Assembly: GCA_030668485.1 (NCBI GenBank)
Contig: DAOUTW010000005.1
Location: forward strand, 1 to 64,000
From: Candidatus Zixiibacteriota bacterium
GTDB lineage: Bacteria; Zixibacteria; MSB-5A5; GN15; JAAZOE01
DNA: 64,000 nucleotides
Direction of reading: 5' to 3'
Part shown: positions 15,624 through 25,181 of the stretch, one piece after another
Position numbering within the stretch: position 1 is the stretch's first letter
Layout: each line of letters begins with the position of its first letter
Translations under genes and position numbers: made by a program
The notes under the pieces: generated by a model
What the model was told of the DNA's origin: nothing
The model's database searches: none
What the model saw: only the letters and a program-made list of their open reading frames with translations

Positions 15624-17126
15624 ATGAGTGACAAGCCCAAACGTGAAGAAACCGAACGGACCATAGATCAGATTATCGCCGGACGGATACAGAAACTGGA
15701 ACAGCTCCGGGAAAAAGGGATTAATCCTTATCCATACGGTTATCAGCCAACCCATACCTCAGCCGAGGCGGTGGAGCAATTTGACGCCCTATCCGAAAAC
15801 GAAACACCGATAAAAATGGCCGGGCGAATCATGGCCATTCGTAGAATGGGCAAGGCGCTTTTTTTCCATTTTCAGGATGAACCGGGACGTCTTCAGGGAT
15901 ATATCAAAAAAGACACCGTCGGTCCGGAAAAATGGGAAGAGTTCAGTCTGTTTGATATTGGCGATATTGTCGGTCTTTCCGGGACGATGTTCACTACCCG
16001 CACCAATGAAAAAACGATCGCGGTCACCGATTTTGAAATGCTTTCCAAGTCGCTGCACCCCCTGCCGGAAAAATATCACGGTCTGACCGACAAGGAAGCC
16101 CGGTATCGGCAACGTTATGTCGACCTGTTCGCCAATCCGGATGTGCGGAAAACATTTCAACTGCGGTCCCAAATAATCGCCGCCATAAGAGAATTTTTAA
16201 CCGGGCGCGGCTTTATGGAAGTGGAAACGCCGATTTTGCAACCGCTCTATGGCGGAGGTATGGCCGAACCGTTCGTGACGCATCACAACAGACTTAATAT
16301 GGACCTGTATCTGCGGATTGCGGATGAACTATATCTCAAGCGACTTATCGTCGGCGGCTTTGAGAAGGTCTGGGAATTTTGCAAAGATTTCCGCAACGAG
16401 GGAATGGACCGGCTCCATAACCCGGAATTTTCCATGATCGAACTGTATCAGGCTTATGCCGACTATAACGATATCATGGAGATGTTCGAGGAGTTGCTGC
16501 GCTATACTGTCAAGACGGTGTTTGGCGGCACCGTGATCGAATATGAAGGAAACAAAATAGATTTCGGCCCGCCATTTAAGCGTATTTCGATGCTCGATGC
16601 GATCAAACAACAGGGCGGCCCCGACCTGTCCGACTTCGATTTTGAAAAGGCCAAAGCGCTGGCCAAAGAGGCGGGAATACCGGAAAAAGGATTGATCAAT
16701 CACGGTAAAGTGGTCGAGGCGTTTTTCGAAAAGCTGGCCGAACCGCATCTGATTGCGCCGACTTTTATCATCGATTTCCCCCGCGATGTCTCGCCGCTGG
16801 CGAAGGTTCATCGCGACAATGAAAACCTGGTCGAGCGGTTCGAGGTCTTTATTGCCGGTATGGAATGTGGCAACGCCTTTTCCGAACTCAATGATCCAAT
16901 CGATCAGAAACAACGTTTTCTCGATCAGCGCAAAAGCGCCGATGCCGGCGACGCCGAAGCTCATCAGATAGACCAGGATTTCCTCACCGCCCTGATGTAT
17001 GGCATGCCGCCGACCGGTGGTTTGGGGTTTGGAATCGATCGCCTGGTGATGTTATTGACCGATTCGCATTCTATTCGCGATGTCATTTTCTTCCCCCAGA
17101 TGAAGCCGGAGGAGTATAAAGATTGA
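15624..17126 (+). CDS. lysS: Lysyl-tRNA synthetase, class II
   Basis: A 500-residue class II aminoacyl-tRNA synthetase of normal length. An N-terminal helix and OB-fold anticodon-binding domain (about residues 60-170, KMAGRIMAIRRMGKALFFHF) precede the catalytic domain. Motif 1 is around FLTGRGFMEVETPILQP, motif 2 is FRNEGMDRLHNPEF, and motif 3 is GLGFGIDRLVMLLTD. The C-terminus ends with the usual SIRDVIFFPQMKPE. It charges tRNA-Lys. It is followed after 59 bp by the Lol permease gene. Confidence 0.96.
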   Translation: MSDKPKREETERTIDQIIAGRIQKLEQLREKGINPYPYGYQPTHTSAEAVEQFDALSENETPIKMAGRIMAIRRMGKALFFHFQDEPGRLQGYIKKDTVGPEKWEEFSLFDIGDIVGLSGTMFTTRTNEKTIAVTDFEMLSKSLHPLPEKYHGLTDKEARYRQRYVDLFANPDVRKTFQLRSQIIAAIREFLTGRGFMEVETPILQPLYGGGMAEPFVTHHNRLNMDLYLRIADELYLKRLIVGGFEKVWEFCKDFRNEGMDRLHNPEFSMIELYQAYADYNDIMEMFEELLRYTVKTVFGGTVIEYEGNKIDFGPPFKRISMLDAIKQQGGPDLSDFDFEKAKALAKEAGIPEKGLINHGKVVEAFFEKLAEPHLIAPTFIIDFPRDVSPLAKVHRDNENLVERFEVFIAGMECGNAFSELNDPIDQKQRFLDQRKSADAGDAEAHQIDQDFLTALMYGMPPTGGLGFGIDRLVMLLTDSHSIRDVIFFPQMKPEEYKD

Positions 17127-17185
17127 CCGCGAATTGCAGTTAATGGTACTGGGGCATTTGGATAAGAGGAGAAGGGATAATCGCT

Positions 17186-18406
17186 TTGAAATATGAATGG
17201 TTCATCGCCCGGCGTTACCTGATGTCACGGCAGTCCGGTTCATTCATTTCGCTCAATACCTTCTTTTCCATCGGCGGAGTTGTCATCGGGGTGGCCGCTC
17301 TGATCTTTGTTATGTCGATGATGAACGGCTTCGAATCGGAATTACGGACGCGGATCCTCGGAGTTACGTCGCATGTTACGGTCTTTCCCCGTTTTGAGGA
17401 AAGTTTACTTAACCCCGAAGCGGCGATGGCCGACCTGGAGATGATCGACGGAGTATTGGCAGCGGCGCCATTTATATATTATAAGGCAGCCGTCACATCC
17501 AATACCATGGGCGACGGTATTGTCGTCCGCGGCGTTGAACCTGATTTGGAAAACGCTGTCACCGGGCTGGGGGATAAAATCATAGTCGGCGATTTCGACC
17601 TGACCCCGAACGAAAACGGCGAGGGCGGTATCGTTGTCGGTAAAAACCTTGCCGCCAGCCTCGACGTCGTTCCCGGCGATCCGATGTGGTTGTTTTCATT
17701 GAAAGGTGAAAAACTCAAGGCGGGAGCTCAGCCAAAAGTCAAAAGATTTGTTGTCAGGGCGATTTTCGAAACCGGCATGTATGAGTATGATGCCGGAATG
17801 GCCTATATATCCATACCCGATGCCGCAAGCCTGTTCAAGATCAACGGCGTCACCGGTATCCACCTCAAAACCGCCGATTTCTTCAATGCCGATGAAATCG
17901 CCCGGCAGATAAACCTGACCCATTCGGACCGTTTCGATGCCGTCGACTGGAAGCAAATGCATCGCAATCTTTTTTCATGGATGCAACTGGAAAAAATCGG
18001 GATGTTTATCGCTCTGTCGCTGATTATTGGCGTCGCCGCCTTCAATATCATCTCAACTCTGGTTATGATTGTGATGGAAAAAAGGCATGAAATCGGTATA
18101 CTGAAAACGATGGGATCGGTACCGGCTTCGATATCCCGGATTTTTATGAGTATCGGGCTGGTGGTCGGCATATTAGGATGCCTTCTCGGTTGGTTACTGG
18201 GTTATTTTCTATGCTGGTTGCAGATCAGATTCGAAATTGTATCACTGCCGCCGGAAATATATTTTATTAGCAGCCTGCCGGTTGAAATCAGGCTGCTGGA
18301 TTTCATGCTCGTCGGCGCGGCGGCGGTGTTACTGTGTTTTCTGGCAACTATTTACCCGGCTCGTAAAGCTGCCGGATTATCGGTTGTGAGAGTATTGCGT
18401 CATTAA
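17186..18406 (+). CDS. Lipoprotein-releasing ABC transporter permease (LolC/E family)
   Basis: A 406-residue inner-membrane protein with the LolC/LolE layout. One N-terminal membrane helix (FFSIGGVVIGVAALIFVMSM) follows the family start EWFIARRYLMS. A large periplasmic domain (about residues 45-265) comes next, then three C-terminal helices (GMFIALSLIIGVAAFNIIS, the VVGILGCLLG segment and VGAAAVLLCFLATIYPA). The TTG start is preceded by AGAAGGGA. Only one permease gene is present with lolD, so the transporter may use a LolF-like homodimer unless a partner lies elsewhere. Confidence 0.88.
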   Translation: MKYEWFIARRYLMSRQSGSFISLNTFFSIGGVVIGVAALIFVMSMMNGFESELRTRILGVTSHVTVFPRFEESLLNPEAAMADLEMIDGVLAAAPFIYYKAAVTSNTMGDGIVVRGVEPDLENAVTGLGDKIIVGDFDLTPNENGEGGIVVGKNLAASLDVVPGDPMWLFSLKGEKLKAGAQPKVKRFVVRAIFETGMYEYDAGMAYISIPDAASLFKINGVTGIHLKTADFFNADEIARQINLTHSDRFDAVDWKQMHRNLFSWMQLEKIGMFIALSLIIGVAAFNIISTLVMIVMEKRHEIGILKTMGSVPASISRIFMSIGLVVGILGCLLGWLLGYFLCWLQIRFEIVSLPPEIYFISSLPVEIRLLDFMLVGAAAVLLCFLATIYPARKAAGLSVVRVLRH

Positions 18407-18525
18407 GATGTGTTTTTTTCGGCTGTCCGTGCAAGATTTAAGTTCTGTCCGGCAGACGTAAGTAATAAATATTAAATAAATTGCCAAAAGTGGCGAAATA
18501 TAGAGTAGTTACGTTAAAATAGGAT

Positions 18526-19236
18526 ATGGATAATTTGCACCAGGAAGATGATCTGATTCTGCGATCGACGAATGTTCATCGCGGGTTTAATACTCCCCAG
18601 GGGAGAATTGAGGTTTTAAAAGGAATCAACCTTGAGCTTACTCGGGGTGAAATGGTGACAGTATTGGGGGTTTCCGGCGTCGGCAAAACGACGCTTTTGC
18701 ATATTCTGGGAGGACTTGACCGCCCCGATCGCGGAGAGGTTTTTTTCGGTGGCAAGTCATACGCCCCGTTATCGGAAGCCGAATTGGCCAATTTTCGAAA
18801 CAGCCATGTTGGATTTGTGTTTCAGTCTCATTACCTGATGGCCGAGTTTACAGCCCTGGAAAATGTCATGATGCCAATTTTAATCGCTTCTCGTCCACAT
18901 AGCGAAGCCCGTCGTCGTGCGGAACTATTACTTGACGAAGTGGGTTTAAGTGATAGAGCCGGGCATAGACCGGCAGAATTATCGGGCGGCGAAAGGCAGC
19001 GAATAGCAGTTGCGAGAGCGCTGGCGATGGACCCGGAATTGGTCCTGGCTGATGAACCTTCGGGCAACCTCGACACCGAAACCGGGCAACAACTTCACCA
19101 GCTATTGTTTGACCTGAATCGGACCAAAAAGACAACTTTTTTAATAGCTACCCATAATCAACCGCTGGCCGCGTTGTCTGATCGCGTAATAAAGCTCAGT
19201 GATGGGAGTAATCAGTCCGATATACAGGCTGAGTGA
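18526..19236 (+). CDS. lolD: Lipoprotein-releasing system ATPase
   Basis: A 236-residue ABC ATPase with Walker A GVSGVGKTTLL, Q-loop VGFVFQSHYLM, signature LSGGERQR, Walker B LVLADEPSGNLD and switch ATHN. GNLD and the FQ-x-H/Y-L region are typical of the LolD/FtsE/MacB group. It lies 119 bp after the LolC/E-type permease and should drive release of lipoproteins from the inner membrane. The many lipoprotein genes in this window are plausible cargo. Confidence 0.9.
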   Translation: MDNLHQEDDLILRSTNVHRGFNTPQGRIEVLKGINLELTRGEMVTVLGVSGVGKTTLLHILGGLDRPDRGEVFFGGKSYAPLSEAELANFRNSHVGFVFQSHYLMAEFTALENVMMPILIASRPHSEARRRAELLLDEVGLSDRAGHRPAELSGGERQRIAVARALAMDPELVLADEPSGNLDTETGQQLHQLLFDLNRTKKTTFLIATHNQPLAALSDRVIKLSDGSNQSDIQAE

Positions 19237-19279
19237 GAAAATGAGCCGTCATTGATATTTTGAAAGTGAAGGTCATAAT

Positions 19280-19822
19280 ATGAAATGTCAGGATTGCAAA
19301 GAGCAGGATTCAACCGTCAAGGTTACTCAGATTATCAACAATGAAAAGGTGGTCTTGAATCTTTGTAAGGAATGTGCCGCCAAGCGCGGTTTTCATTCGC
19401 CTCTGGACAACAGCCCGTTTCCGCTGGCGAATTTCCTTTCCGGCATGATGACCAAGGAAGTAACCGGAAAAGATTCTAAATCGGTGACCGTGCCCGATTT
19501 AACCTGCGCCAACTGCGGTTTGACATTCAGTGAGTTTTCCAGACTGGGGCGTTTTGGTTGCGGGCAATGTTACAAGACTTTTCGTGACCAGCTCCAACCG
19601 CTACTACGCAAAATTCACGGCTCATCGCTGCATCGCGGAAAGTTGCCCCCCATGCTCTCCGAAGATGCAACTGTGATCCGGGAGCAGGAACGGCTTCAGG
19701 AGGAACTCAAACTGGCGATTGACTCCGAGGATTTTGAACGAGCGGCTGATTTGAGGGATAAACTCAAGTCGCTCATCGAAAGCAGCGAGGCTGAGGAAAG
19801 CAAGGAAAAAGAAAATGTTTGA
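19280..19822 (+). CDS. mcsA: Protein-arginine kinase activator McsA
   Basis: A 180-residue zinc protein. Cysteine pairs are CQDC (residues 3-6), CKEC near 35-38, CANC and CGQC further on, enough for two zinc sites. A UVR motif closes the protein (LKLAIDSEDFERAADLRDKL). In Bacillus McsA activates the kinase McsB and tunes ClpC. The stop codon overlaps the mcsB start by 8 bp, so the two are translationally coupled. No ctsR repressor gene precedes it; the gene upstream is lolD. Confidence 0.92.
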   Translation: MKCQDCKEQDSTVKVTQIINNEKVVLNLCKECAAKRGFHSPLDNSPFPLANFLSGMMTKEVTGKDSKSVTVPDLTCANCGLTFSEFSRLGRFGCGQCYKTFRDQLQPLLRKIHGSSLHRGKLPPMLSEDATVIREQERLQEELKLAIDSEDFERAADLRDKLKSLIESSEAEESKEKENV

Positions 19823-20858
19823 AGAGATGGCCAAAAAATCGGCGGGATGGCTTAAGGAAGTGGGTGAAGAATCGTCGGTGGTTTTATCCACTCGGATTCG
19901 CCTGGCACGCAATATAGCCGGATTCAATTTCCCCAATTCGGCTGACAAAGAGACCCGTGAGAAACTGTTGGAATATTTTGATTCCGCCGTGGGCAAATCT
20001 GAATTTCTGGGTCAGGGGAATTTTTACCGGACGGAAGAAATCGATCGGACCAACAGCAGTTTTCTTGTCGAACGGCATCTTATTTCGCCCACGATGCTCG
20101 ATAATCTGGACGGATCCGGCGTATTTATAGCGCCTTCGGAAAAGGTCTCGATCATGGTCAACGAAGAGGATCATCTTCGAATTCAAGCCATTACCACCGG
20201 TCTGGAGATGGACCGCACCATGGAACTGGCGGCCCAATTCGATAACGAGGTCGGTCGGCTTCTGGAATACGATTATGATTCCGATTTCGGGTTTTTGACC
20301 GCCTGCCCGACCAATGTCGGCACCGGTCTGCGGGCTTCGGTGTTGATTCATCTGCCGGGCCTGGTGCTAACCCGCGAAATAGAGAAAATTATCAGAAAAG
20401 TAACTAAAATGGGTCTTGCCGTGAGAGGTTTTTACGGTGAGGGCACCGATGTGATGGGAAATCTGTTCCAGGTTTCAAACCAGACCACGCTCGGGCAATC
20501 CGAAAGCGATATTCTTGAAGCGATCGAACGGGTTACCCGGATTATCATCAATGATGAGGCTGCCGCGCGCAGTCGTCTGGAAGAAGAAGCATTTGATCAG
20601 ATTTGCGATAAAATATGGCGCGCCTACGGCATTCTCAAGCATGCCCGGGTGCTGTCATCTGAAGAAGTAATGAACCTACTGTCAGCCGTCCGGCTCGGAT
20701 TGGCGATTAATGTCATAAAGACGTTAAGTATCGAAACTATCAACGATATCCTGCTGCTCTCGCAACCGGCTCACCTGATGAAATATTATGGAGAGGATAT
20801 GGATGCCGATCGGCGCGATATCGTAAGAGCTGAGATGGTCAGGGAAAAATTGGCATAG
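19815..20858 (+). CDS. mcsB: Protein arginine kinase McsB
   Basis: A 347-residue phosphagen-kinase-fold enzyme that phosphorylates arginine residues in proteins and so marks them for ClpC-ClpP. Visible landmarks are STRIRLARN (25-33), NEEDH (116-120) and CPTNVGTG (164-171). The RDxxRA phosphoarginine-sensing motif is RDIVRA at 334-339. That last motif distinguishes protein arginine kinases from small-molecule arginine kinases. It lies between mcsA and clpC, as in the Firmicutes operon. Confidence 0.93.
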   Translation: MFEEMAKKSAGWLKEVGEESSVVLSTRIRLARNIAGFNFPNSADKETREKLLEYFDSAVGKSEFLGQGNFYRTEEIDRTNSSFLVERHLISPTMLDNLDGSGVFIAPSEKVSIMVNEEDHLRIQAITTGLEMDRTMELAAQFDNEVGRLLEYDYDSDFGFLTACPTNVGTGLRASVLIHLPGLVLTREIEKIIRKVTKMGLAVRGFYGEGTDVMGNLFQVSNQTTLGQSESDILEAIERVTRIIINDEAAARSRLEEEAFDQICDKIWRAYGILKHARVLSSEEVMNLLSAVRLGLAINVIKTLSIETINDILLLSQPAHLMKYYGEDMDADRRDIVRAEMVREKLA

Positions 20859-20888
20859 GGATCCATATAAGGGAGGTATTAAGTTACC

Positions 20889-23369
20889 ATGAATGAAATG
20901 TTCACCGAACTGGCACGAAAGGCCATTGAATATGCTCGCGATGAAGCCGCCCGATTGCGTCATGATTATATCGGGACCGAGCACCTCCTGCTGGGTTTGA
21001 TTCTTCTGGGCGAAGGTCGCTCGGTAGAAGTGATCACAAACCTCGGGCTGGAGATCAAAGACCTCAAGGCGGCCATCGAAGAGGTGGTACAGCCGTCCGG
21101 CGGAACCATGACCATGGGTCAACTCCCCTTGACGGCCCGGGCTAAAAAGACGCTGGAAATTTCCGGCCAGGAAGCCCGCGCCCTGAAATCGAAAGATATC
21201 GACACCGAACATATTCTTCTGGCCCTTCTCAAGGACGAAGAAGGGGTCGCCTCACAGGTCCTTTCGATGTTCGAGATTGATTATAAGGAAGTTTACGACG
21301 AACTGAAAAACATAGAGACCGGCAAACCGTCTTCGTTCAAGCGTAAACGGCGCAAATCGAAAACACCGGCGCTCGACCATTTCGGTCGCGACCTGACCGA
21401 GATGTCCCGCCGTGGCCGTCTCGATCCGATTATCGGTCGTCAGAATGAGATCGAACGGGTAACTCAAATATTATCCCGTCGCAAAAAGAACAACCCGGTT
21501 TTAATCGGTGAGCCCGGTGTCGGCAAAACCGCCATCGTCGAAGGCCTGGCTCAGCGTATTGTCGAAGGTAAAGTCCCGCAGACGTTGGAAAACAAGCGTG
21601 TTGTCACCCTTGACATGGCCTCGCTGGTAGCTGGAACCAAATATCGCGGACAGTTCGAGGAGCGGTTAAAATCGGTCATGACCGAGATTATGAATTCCCG
21701 GGACGTGATCATTTTTATCGATGAGCTCCATACTATCGTGGGTGCCGGCGGCGCCGAAGGCTCGCTGGATGCCTCCAATATATTCAAACCGGCGCTGTCG
21801 CGCGGGGAATTGCAATGTATCGGAGCCACGACTCTCAATGAGTACCGCAAATATATCGAAAAAGACGGCGCTCTGGATCGCCGGTTCCAAACGGTGATGG
21901 TCGAGCAGCCAAACGAAGAGGATACGGCCAAGATCCTCAAGGGATTGCAGCCCAAATACGAAGAGCATCATAAGATTACGATCTCTGACGAGGCGATTGA
22001 TGCCTCGGTCAAGCTTTCGAGCCGGTATATTTCAGGTAAGTTCCAGCCGGACAAGGCAATCGACGTTCTTGACGAGGCCGGATCGCGGGCTCACTTGTCG
22101 TCCTACACTCGCCCCCAGGAATTTACCGATATCGAAAATGAAGTCACCGAACTGTTGAAGAAAAAAGAAGAAGCGGTTAAAAATCAGGAATTTGAAACTG
22201 CCGCCCAGTTCCGTGATGAATTGAAATTTAAGAAAGACAAGCTGGCCCAGATGCAGAAAGACTGGCAGGAGCAGCGCGAACAGGAACAGATCGTACTCAC
22301 TGACGACGATATCTCACAGGTCGTTTCAAATATGACCGGTATTCCGCTTTTTCGCCTCGAGGAAAAGGAATCTAAACGTCTTCTGCGTATGGAAGAAAGC
22401 CTTCAGGAACGAATTGTCGGTCAGAATGATGCCATCACGGCTATCACTCGGGCTATCCGTCGTTCGCGAGCCGGTCTGGGCGATCCCAGACGGCCGATCG
22501 GGTCTTTCCTGTTCCTGGGTCCGACCGGTGTCGGCAAAACCGAACTGGCCCGGCAATTGGCGGAATTTCTGTTTGAGGACGTCGAATCGTTGATCCGGAT
22601 CGATATGTCCGAATATATGGAAAAATTCGCCGTTTCCCGCTTGATCGGCGCCCCTCCGGGGTATGTCGGTTACGAGGAAGGCGGCCAATTGACCGAGCGG
22701 GTAAGGCGCAAACCTTATTCGGTCGTTTTGCTGGATGAAATCGAAAAAGCCCATCCGGAAGTATTCAATATTTTGCTTCAGCTTCTGGACGACGGTCAAT
22801 TGACCGACAGTTTCGGGCGCAAAGTCGATTTCAAAAATACGGTTGTGATTATGACCTCCAATATCGGGACCCGTCAGATTGGCGATCACAAATCCCTCGG
22901 ATTTGACAAAAGCGAGCTCGGTACCGATTATGACGGCATGAAGAAACGGATCAGCGACGAGGTCAAAAAGCTGTTCAATCCTGAACTTCTCAACCGAATC
23001 GATGAGACTGTTATCTTCCGGTCGTTGAATATCGAACATATCAAGCAAATTATCGACATCCTCCTGGTCGACCTGGCTAATCGCTTGGCCGAGAAGGGCA
23101 TATCATTCAAATTGGCCGACTCCGGTAAAGACTGGCTGGCCAAAAAAGGGTTCGAGCCGGCCTTTGGCGCTCGGCCACTGAAACGGGCTATCCAGAAATA
23201 TTTGGAAGATCCGCTGGCCGAGGAGATTCTCCGCGGGCAATATGCCGGCGATGGCGAACTCGAAATCGGTGTTGATGAGGCCGAGGATTGTCTGAAATTT
23301 GTCTTCCATAGCGGAGACAAGAAAGACGAGACGAGCCAGGCTGTCGATCCGGTCAATTCGTCGAAATAA
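20889..23369 (+). CDS. clpC: ClpC-type AAA+ unfoldase
   Basis: An 826-residue Hsp100 unfoldase of standard ClpC architecture. The N-terminal repeat domain (about residues 1-145) binds phosphoarginine in known ClpC. AAA domain 1 has Walker A GEPGVGKT at 207-214. A UVR/middle domain ([20 protein letters not shown], about 423-455) follows, then AAA domain 2 with GPTGVGKT at 544-551. The loop near KSLGFDK probably docks ClpP. It should feed McsB-marked substrates to ClpP, whose gene is not in the window. GGGAGG precedes the ATG and an intrinsic terminator follows. Confidence 0.95.
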   Translation: MNEMFTELARKAIEYARDEAARLRHDYIGTEHLLLGLILLGEGRSVEVITNLGLEIKDLKAAIEEVVQPSGGTMTMGQLPLTARAKKTLEISGQEARALKSKDIDTEHILLALLKDEEGVASQVLSMFEIDYKEVYDELKNIETGKPSSFKRKRRKSKTPALDHFGRDLTEMSRRGRLDPIIGRQNEIERVTQILSRRKKNNPVLIGEPGVGKTAIVEGLAQRIVEGKVPQTLENKRVVTLDMASLVAGTKYRGQFEERLKSVMTEIMNSRDVIIFIDELHTIVGAGGAEGSLDASNIFKPALSRGELQCIGATTLNEYRKYIEKDGALDRRFQTVMVEQPNEEDTAKILKGLQPKYEEHHKITISDEAIDASVKLSSRYISGKFQPDKAIDVLDEAGSRAHLSSYTRPQEFTDIENEVTELLKKKEEAVKNQEFETAAQFRDELKFKKDKLAQMQKDWQEQREQEQIVLTDDDISQVVSNMTGIPLFRLEEKESKRLLRMEESLQERIVGQNDAITAITRAIRRSRAGLGDPRRPIGSFLFLGPTGVGKTELARQLAEFLFEDVESLIRIDMSEYMEKFAVSRLIGAPPGYVGYEEGGQLTERVRRKPYSVVLLDEIEKAHPEVFNILLQLLDDGQLTDSFGRKVDFKNTVVIMTSNIGTRQIGDHKSLGFDKSELGTDYDGMKKRISDEVKKLFNPELLNRIDETVIFRSLNIEHIKQIIDILLVDLANRLAEKGISFKLADSGKDWLAKKGFEPAFGARPLKRAIQKYLEDPLAEEILRGQYAGDGELEIGVDEAEDCLKFVFHSGDKKDETSQAVDPVNSSK

Positions 23370-23393
23370 GGCAGGCTTGTAGCGATAAATACG

Positions 23394-23425
23394 GGGGCGA
23401 GAGCGATCTCGCCCCTGTTATTTTT
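23394..23425 (+). terminator. Intrinsic terminator of the mcsA-mcsB-clpC operon
   Basis: The perfect 9-bp stem GGGGCGAGA / TCTCGCCCC with loop GCGA is followed by TGTTATTTTT. It starts 25 bp after the clpC stop. Confidence 0.85.
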
Positions 23426-23449
23426 GGTTGAAATTCGGGTTCTTTTCGC

Positions 23450-23477
23450 TTGCTTTTTTCTTGATAGCTATTATATT
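23450..23477 (+). promoter_or_regulatory. Candidate promoter of rpmA
   Basis: TTGCTT (23450-23455) and TATATT (23472-23477) are spaced by 16 bp, about 70 bp before the rpmA start and just after the clpC terminator. Pattern match only. Confidence 0.35.
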
Positions 23478-23548
23478 TGGTGGCTCTGACCGGCCGGGAA
23501 GGATCGGCCGTTTGAAATGAAAATGACGAAAGACAAGGAATAGACGAG

Positions 23549-23800
23549 ATGGCACACAAAAAAGGCGTAGGCTCCTCCAAAAACGGACGCGACAGCAACG
23601 GTCAGCGACGCGGTGTGAAAGTATACGGTGGTCAGGCGATTCCGGCGGGATCGATTATTGTCCGCCAGTGCGGTACTCATTTTCTGCCCGGCGACAATGT
23701 CGGAGTCGGCAAAGACTGGACGATTTTTGCCAAGATCACCGGCGTGGTCAAATTCGAGCGTGTCGGCAAAGATCGCAAGCGCATCTCCGTCGTGGAATAG
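23549..23800 (+). CDS. rpmA: 50S ribosomal protein L27
   Basis: An 83-residue ribosomal protein beginning [18 protein letters not shown], the conserved N-terminus that reaches the peptidyl-transferase centre. [20 protein letters not shown] and [17 protein letters not shown] follow. There is no N-terminal cleavage extension of the Firmicutes kind. Its usual partner rplU (L21) is not adjacent, so rpmA is a single-gene unit between two terminators here. Confidence 0.96.
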   Translation: MAHKKGVGSSKNGRDSNGQRRGVKVYGGQAIPAGSIIVRQCGTHFLPGDNVGVGKDWTIFAKITGVVKFERVGKDRKRISVVE

Positions 23801-23807
23801 GTCGATT

Positions 23808-23870
23808 GTCAAGACCGCAAGGGTCTTGACCTACAAGATTTGAAAGCCCCTCTTTAGGAGGGGTTTTTTT
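23808..23870 (+). terminator. Double hairpin ending in a U-tract after rpmA
   Basis: The first hairpin is GTCAAGACC / GGTCTTGAC (23808-23830, loop GCAAG), a perfect 9-bp stem without a U-tract. The second is CCCCTC / GAGGGG (23847-23863) followed by seven T residues, a standard intrinsic terminator. The first may be an extragenic palindrome of the kind seen elsewhere in the window. Confidence 0.75.
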
Positions 23871-24100
23871 ATGCATCATATGCTGTGAATTGCATCAACC
23901 CTGGGGCAGACCGGGAGGTCTGCCGCCCACAAAGTTTATTTTGTAGATTTTCGCTATTTCCAACAATACTAAGGTAGTTTCAGAACCTTTGATATCCTCG
24001 CAACCAAAACAATGCTTAAATCTAAAATATCTTTACTCGCCTTGTCCATATTGCATTGAATTATCGGATAATTTTCATCTGAAATCGAATCATCGAAGGT
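23871..24100. other. Spacer carrying the first RAYT-type REP palindrome
   Basis: Apart from the REP copy at 23896-23930 it is AT-rich DNA with no gene I can support. The short plus-strand frame near 23989-24174 lacks a ribosome-binding site and runs into the convergent gene. Confidence 0.5.
23896..23930 (+). repeat. REP palindrome, copy 1
   Basis: CTGGGGCAGACC, then GGGA, then GGTCTGCCGCCCAC: the central stem GGCAGACC pairs with GGTCTGCC. It shares almost its full length with copy 3 at 25182-25217 and, in inverted orientation, with copy 2 at 24610-24642. Confidence 0.85.
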
Positions 24101-24592
24101 TTATTCAAAATAAAAACGGTGCTGATCAATACTTTGATTTATACTTTCCATACGATTCGCAACAGCAAGAATAATGGTCAACCATTTTTGATTGAGGTAG
24201 ATGAGAACCTGCATCTGTGAGCCAAAAATCAACAAGGATCTTTTCTTAACTACCTCTTCAATACCGGAAGGGAGTGATTCGGCGTATTCAATAAGTTTTT
24301 CGATATTTATCTCGTTCATTCCACAGCATATTTTATGCAGGTGTTTACTTTTCTCAGGTCCTTCGTATGCCTGTATAATAGGTTGTATCATTTGTATTAC
24401 TTCTTTATTAATCGACTTAGCTTTTACACCTAACCGCCAGATAATAATAGACAGATCAAATCTTAGTTTTACAAGTTCGACTCGAAGGGATTTAATAAAC
24501 GCACGTTTTCTCCGCCGATTTTTCCATTCATCCACAACCAATGTACCGCCAATACCAAGCGCCCAACCCAAAACCAATATCATTATTTCCAT
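24101..24592 (-). CDS. Hypothetical protein with N-terminal membrane anchor
   Basis: A 163-residue protein. One hydrophobic N-terminal segment (MILVLGWALGIGGTLVV) is followed by a basic patch (EWKNRRRKRAF) and then a mainly helical, charged domain. It would be tethered with the domain on the cytoplasmic side by the positive-inside rule. I recognise no family. The base composition is more AT-rich than the neighbouring housekeeping genes. It lies between REP copies 1 and 2, which suggests acquired DNA, but no transposase feature is in the protein itself. Confidence 0.55.
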   Translation of the reverse strand: MEIMILVLGWALGIGGTLVVDEWKNRRRKRAFIKSLRVELVKLRFDLSIIIWRLGVKAKSINKEVIQMIQPIIQAYEGPEKSKHLHKICCGMNEINIEKLIEYAESLPSGIEEVVKKRSLLIFGSQMQVLIYLNQKWLTIILAVANRMESINQSIDQHRFYFE

Positions 24593-24609
24593 CTCAAACC
24601 CCAGCCCTT

Positions 24610-24642
24610 GTGGGCGGCAGACATCCCCGTCTGCCCCAGGTT
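24610..24642 (-). repeat. REP palindrome, copy 2 (inverted)
   Basis: Read on the minus strand it begins CTGGGGCAGAC and ends GTCTGCCGCCCAC, as in copies 1 and 3. It lies 23 bp after the RAYT stop and is inverted relative to copy 3 on the other side of that gene. Confidence 0.85.
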
Positions 24643-24664
24643 CACCCTACCTTTATGTCCAGCT

Positions 24665-25174
24665 TTATTTCATATCAACCTCAATCATCCCCGGCTTATC
24701 ACCCAGCCAATCGCCCGCGCTGGAATATGGCCAATCCGAAGGATTGTCTACCAGACCGGCCTTGACCGGATTGTTATGGATATAGTCCAACTTTATTCGA
24801 AACTGCTTCTCACTGGTGATTATGACATCATCAAATCTCGTCTTCCATAATCGGAATTTTCCATTTTCTTTTAGGCGATTCCCCATCTTACCGAGTTCAA
24901 GTTTGCCGATTTTTCTTGTGCTGAGACTTTTATAACTTTGCATAAACCGAGAAAGACTGTCGAGCCTTTTCAATCCAAGTAAAAGATGCAAATGGGTGGG
25001 CATAAGGACATATCCCGGCAATGATGCCTTGAAAAAGATTGCGGTTTCACGCAGTTGATTCATGGCCGCTCCGGCGGCCTCTGGAATGTTAAATATAGGG
25101 GTGAAATCTGTGACGGTAGTAGTCACAAAGATTAATGCCGGTTCATCATTATTTATCCTTTTCCGAATCACCAT
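24665..25174 (-). CDS. REP-associated tyrosine transposase (RAYT, Y1_Tnp fold)
   Basis: A 169-residue HUH single-strand nuclease of the IS200/IS605-like Y1 family. The HUH motif is PTHLHLL with H61 and H63. The likely catalytic tyrosine is Y81 in FMQSYKSLSTRKIG. The C-terminal hallmark of RAYTs is YIHNNPVKAGLV with DWPYSS. The gene is bracketed within 8 and 23 bp by inverted copies of a REP palindrome. RAYTs are thought to bind and cut such REPs and spread them. The gene looks intact. Confidence 0.9.
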   Translation of the reverse strand: MVIRKRINNDEPALIFVTTTVTDFTPIFNIPEAAGAAMNQLRETAIFFKASLPGYVLMPTHLHLLLGLKRLDSLSRFMQSYKSLSTRKIGKLELGKMGNRLKENGKFRLWKTRFDDVIITSEKQFRIKLDYIHNNPVKAGLVDNPSDWPYSSAGDWLGDKPGMIEVDMK

Positions 25175-25181
25175 AATAAAT

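Noticed and set aside
15416-15664. 82-residue minus-strand frame ending at the lipoprotein start with an ATGA overlap
   Set aside because: The overlap is suggestive, but its only start lies inside lysS, there is no ribosome-binding site, and it occupies the divergent promoter spacer.
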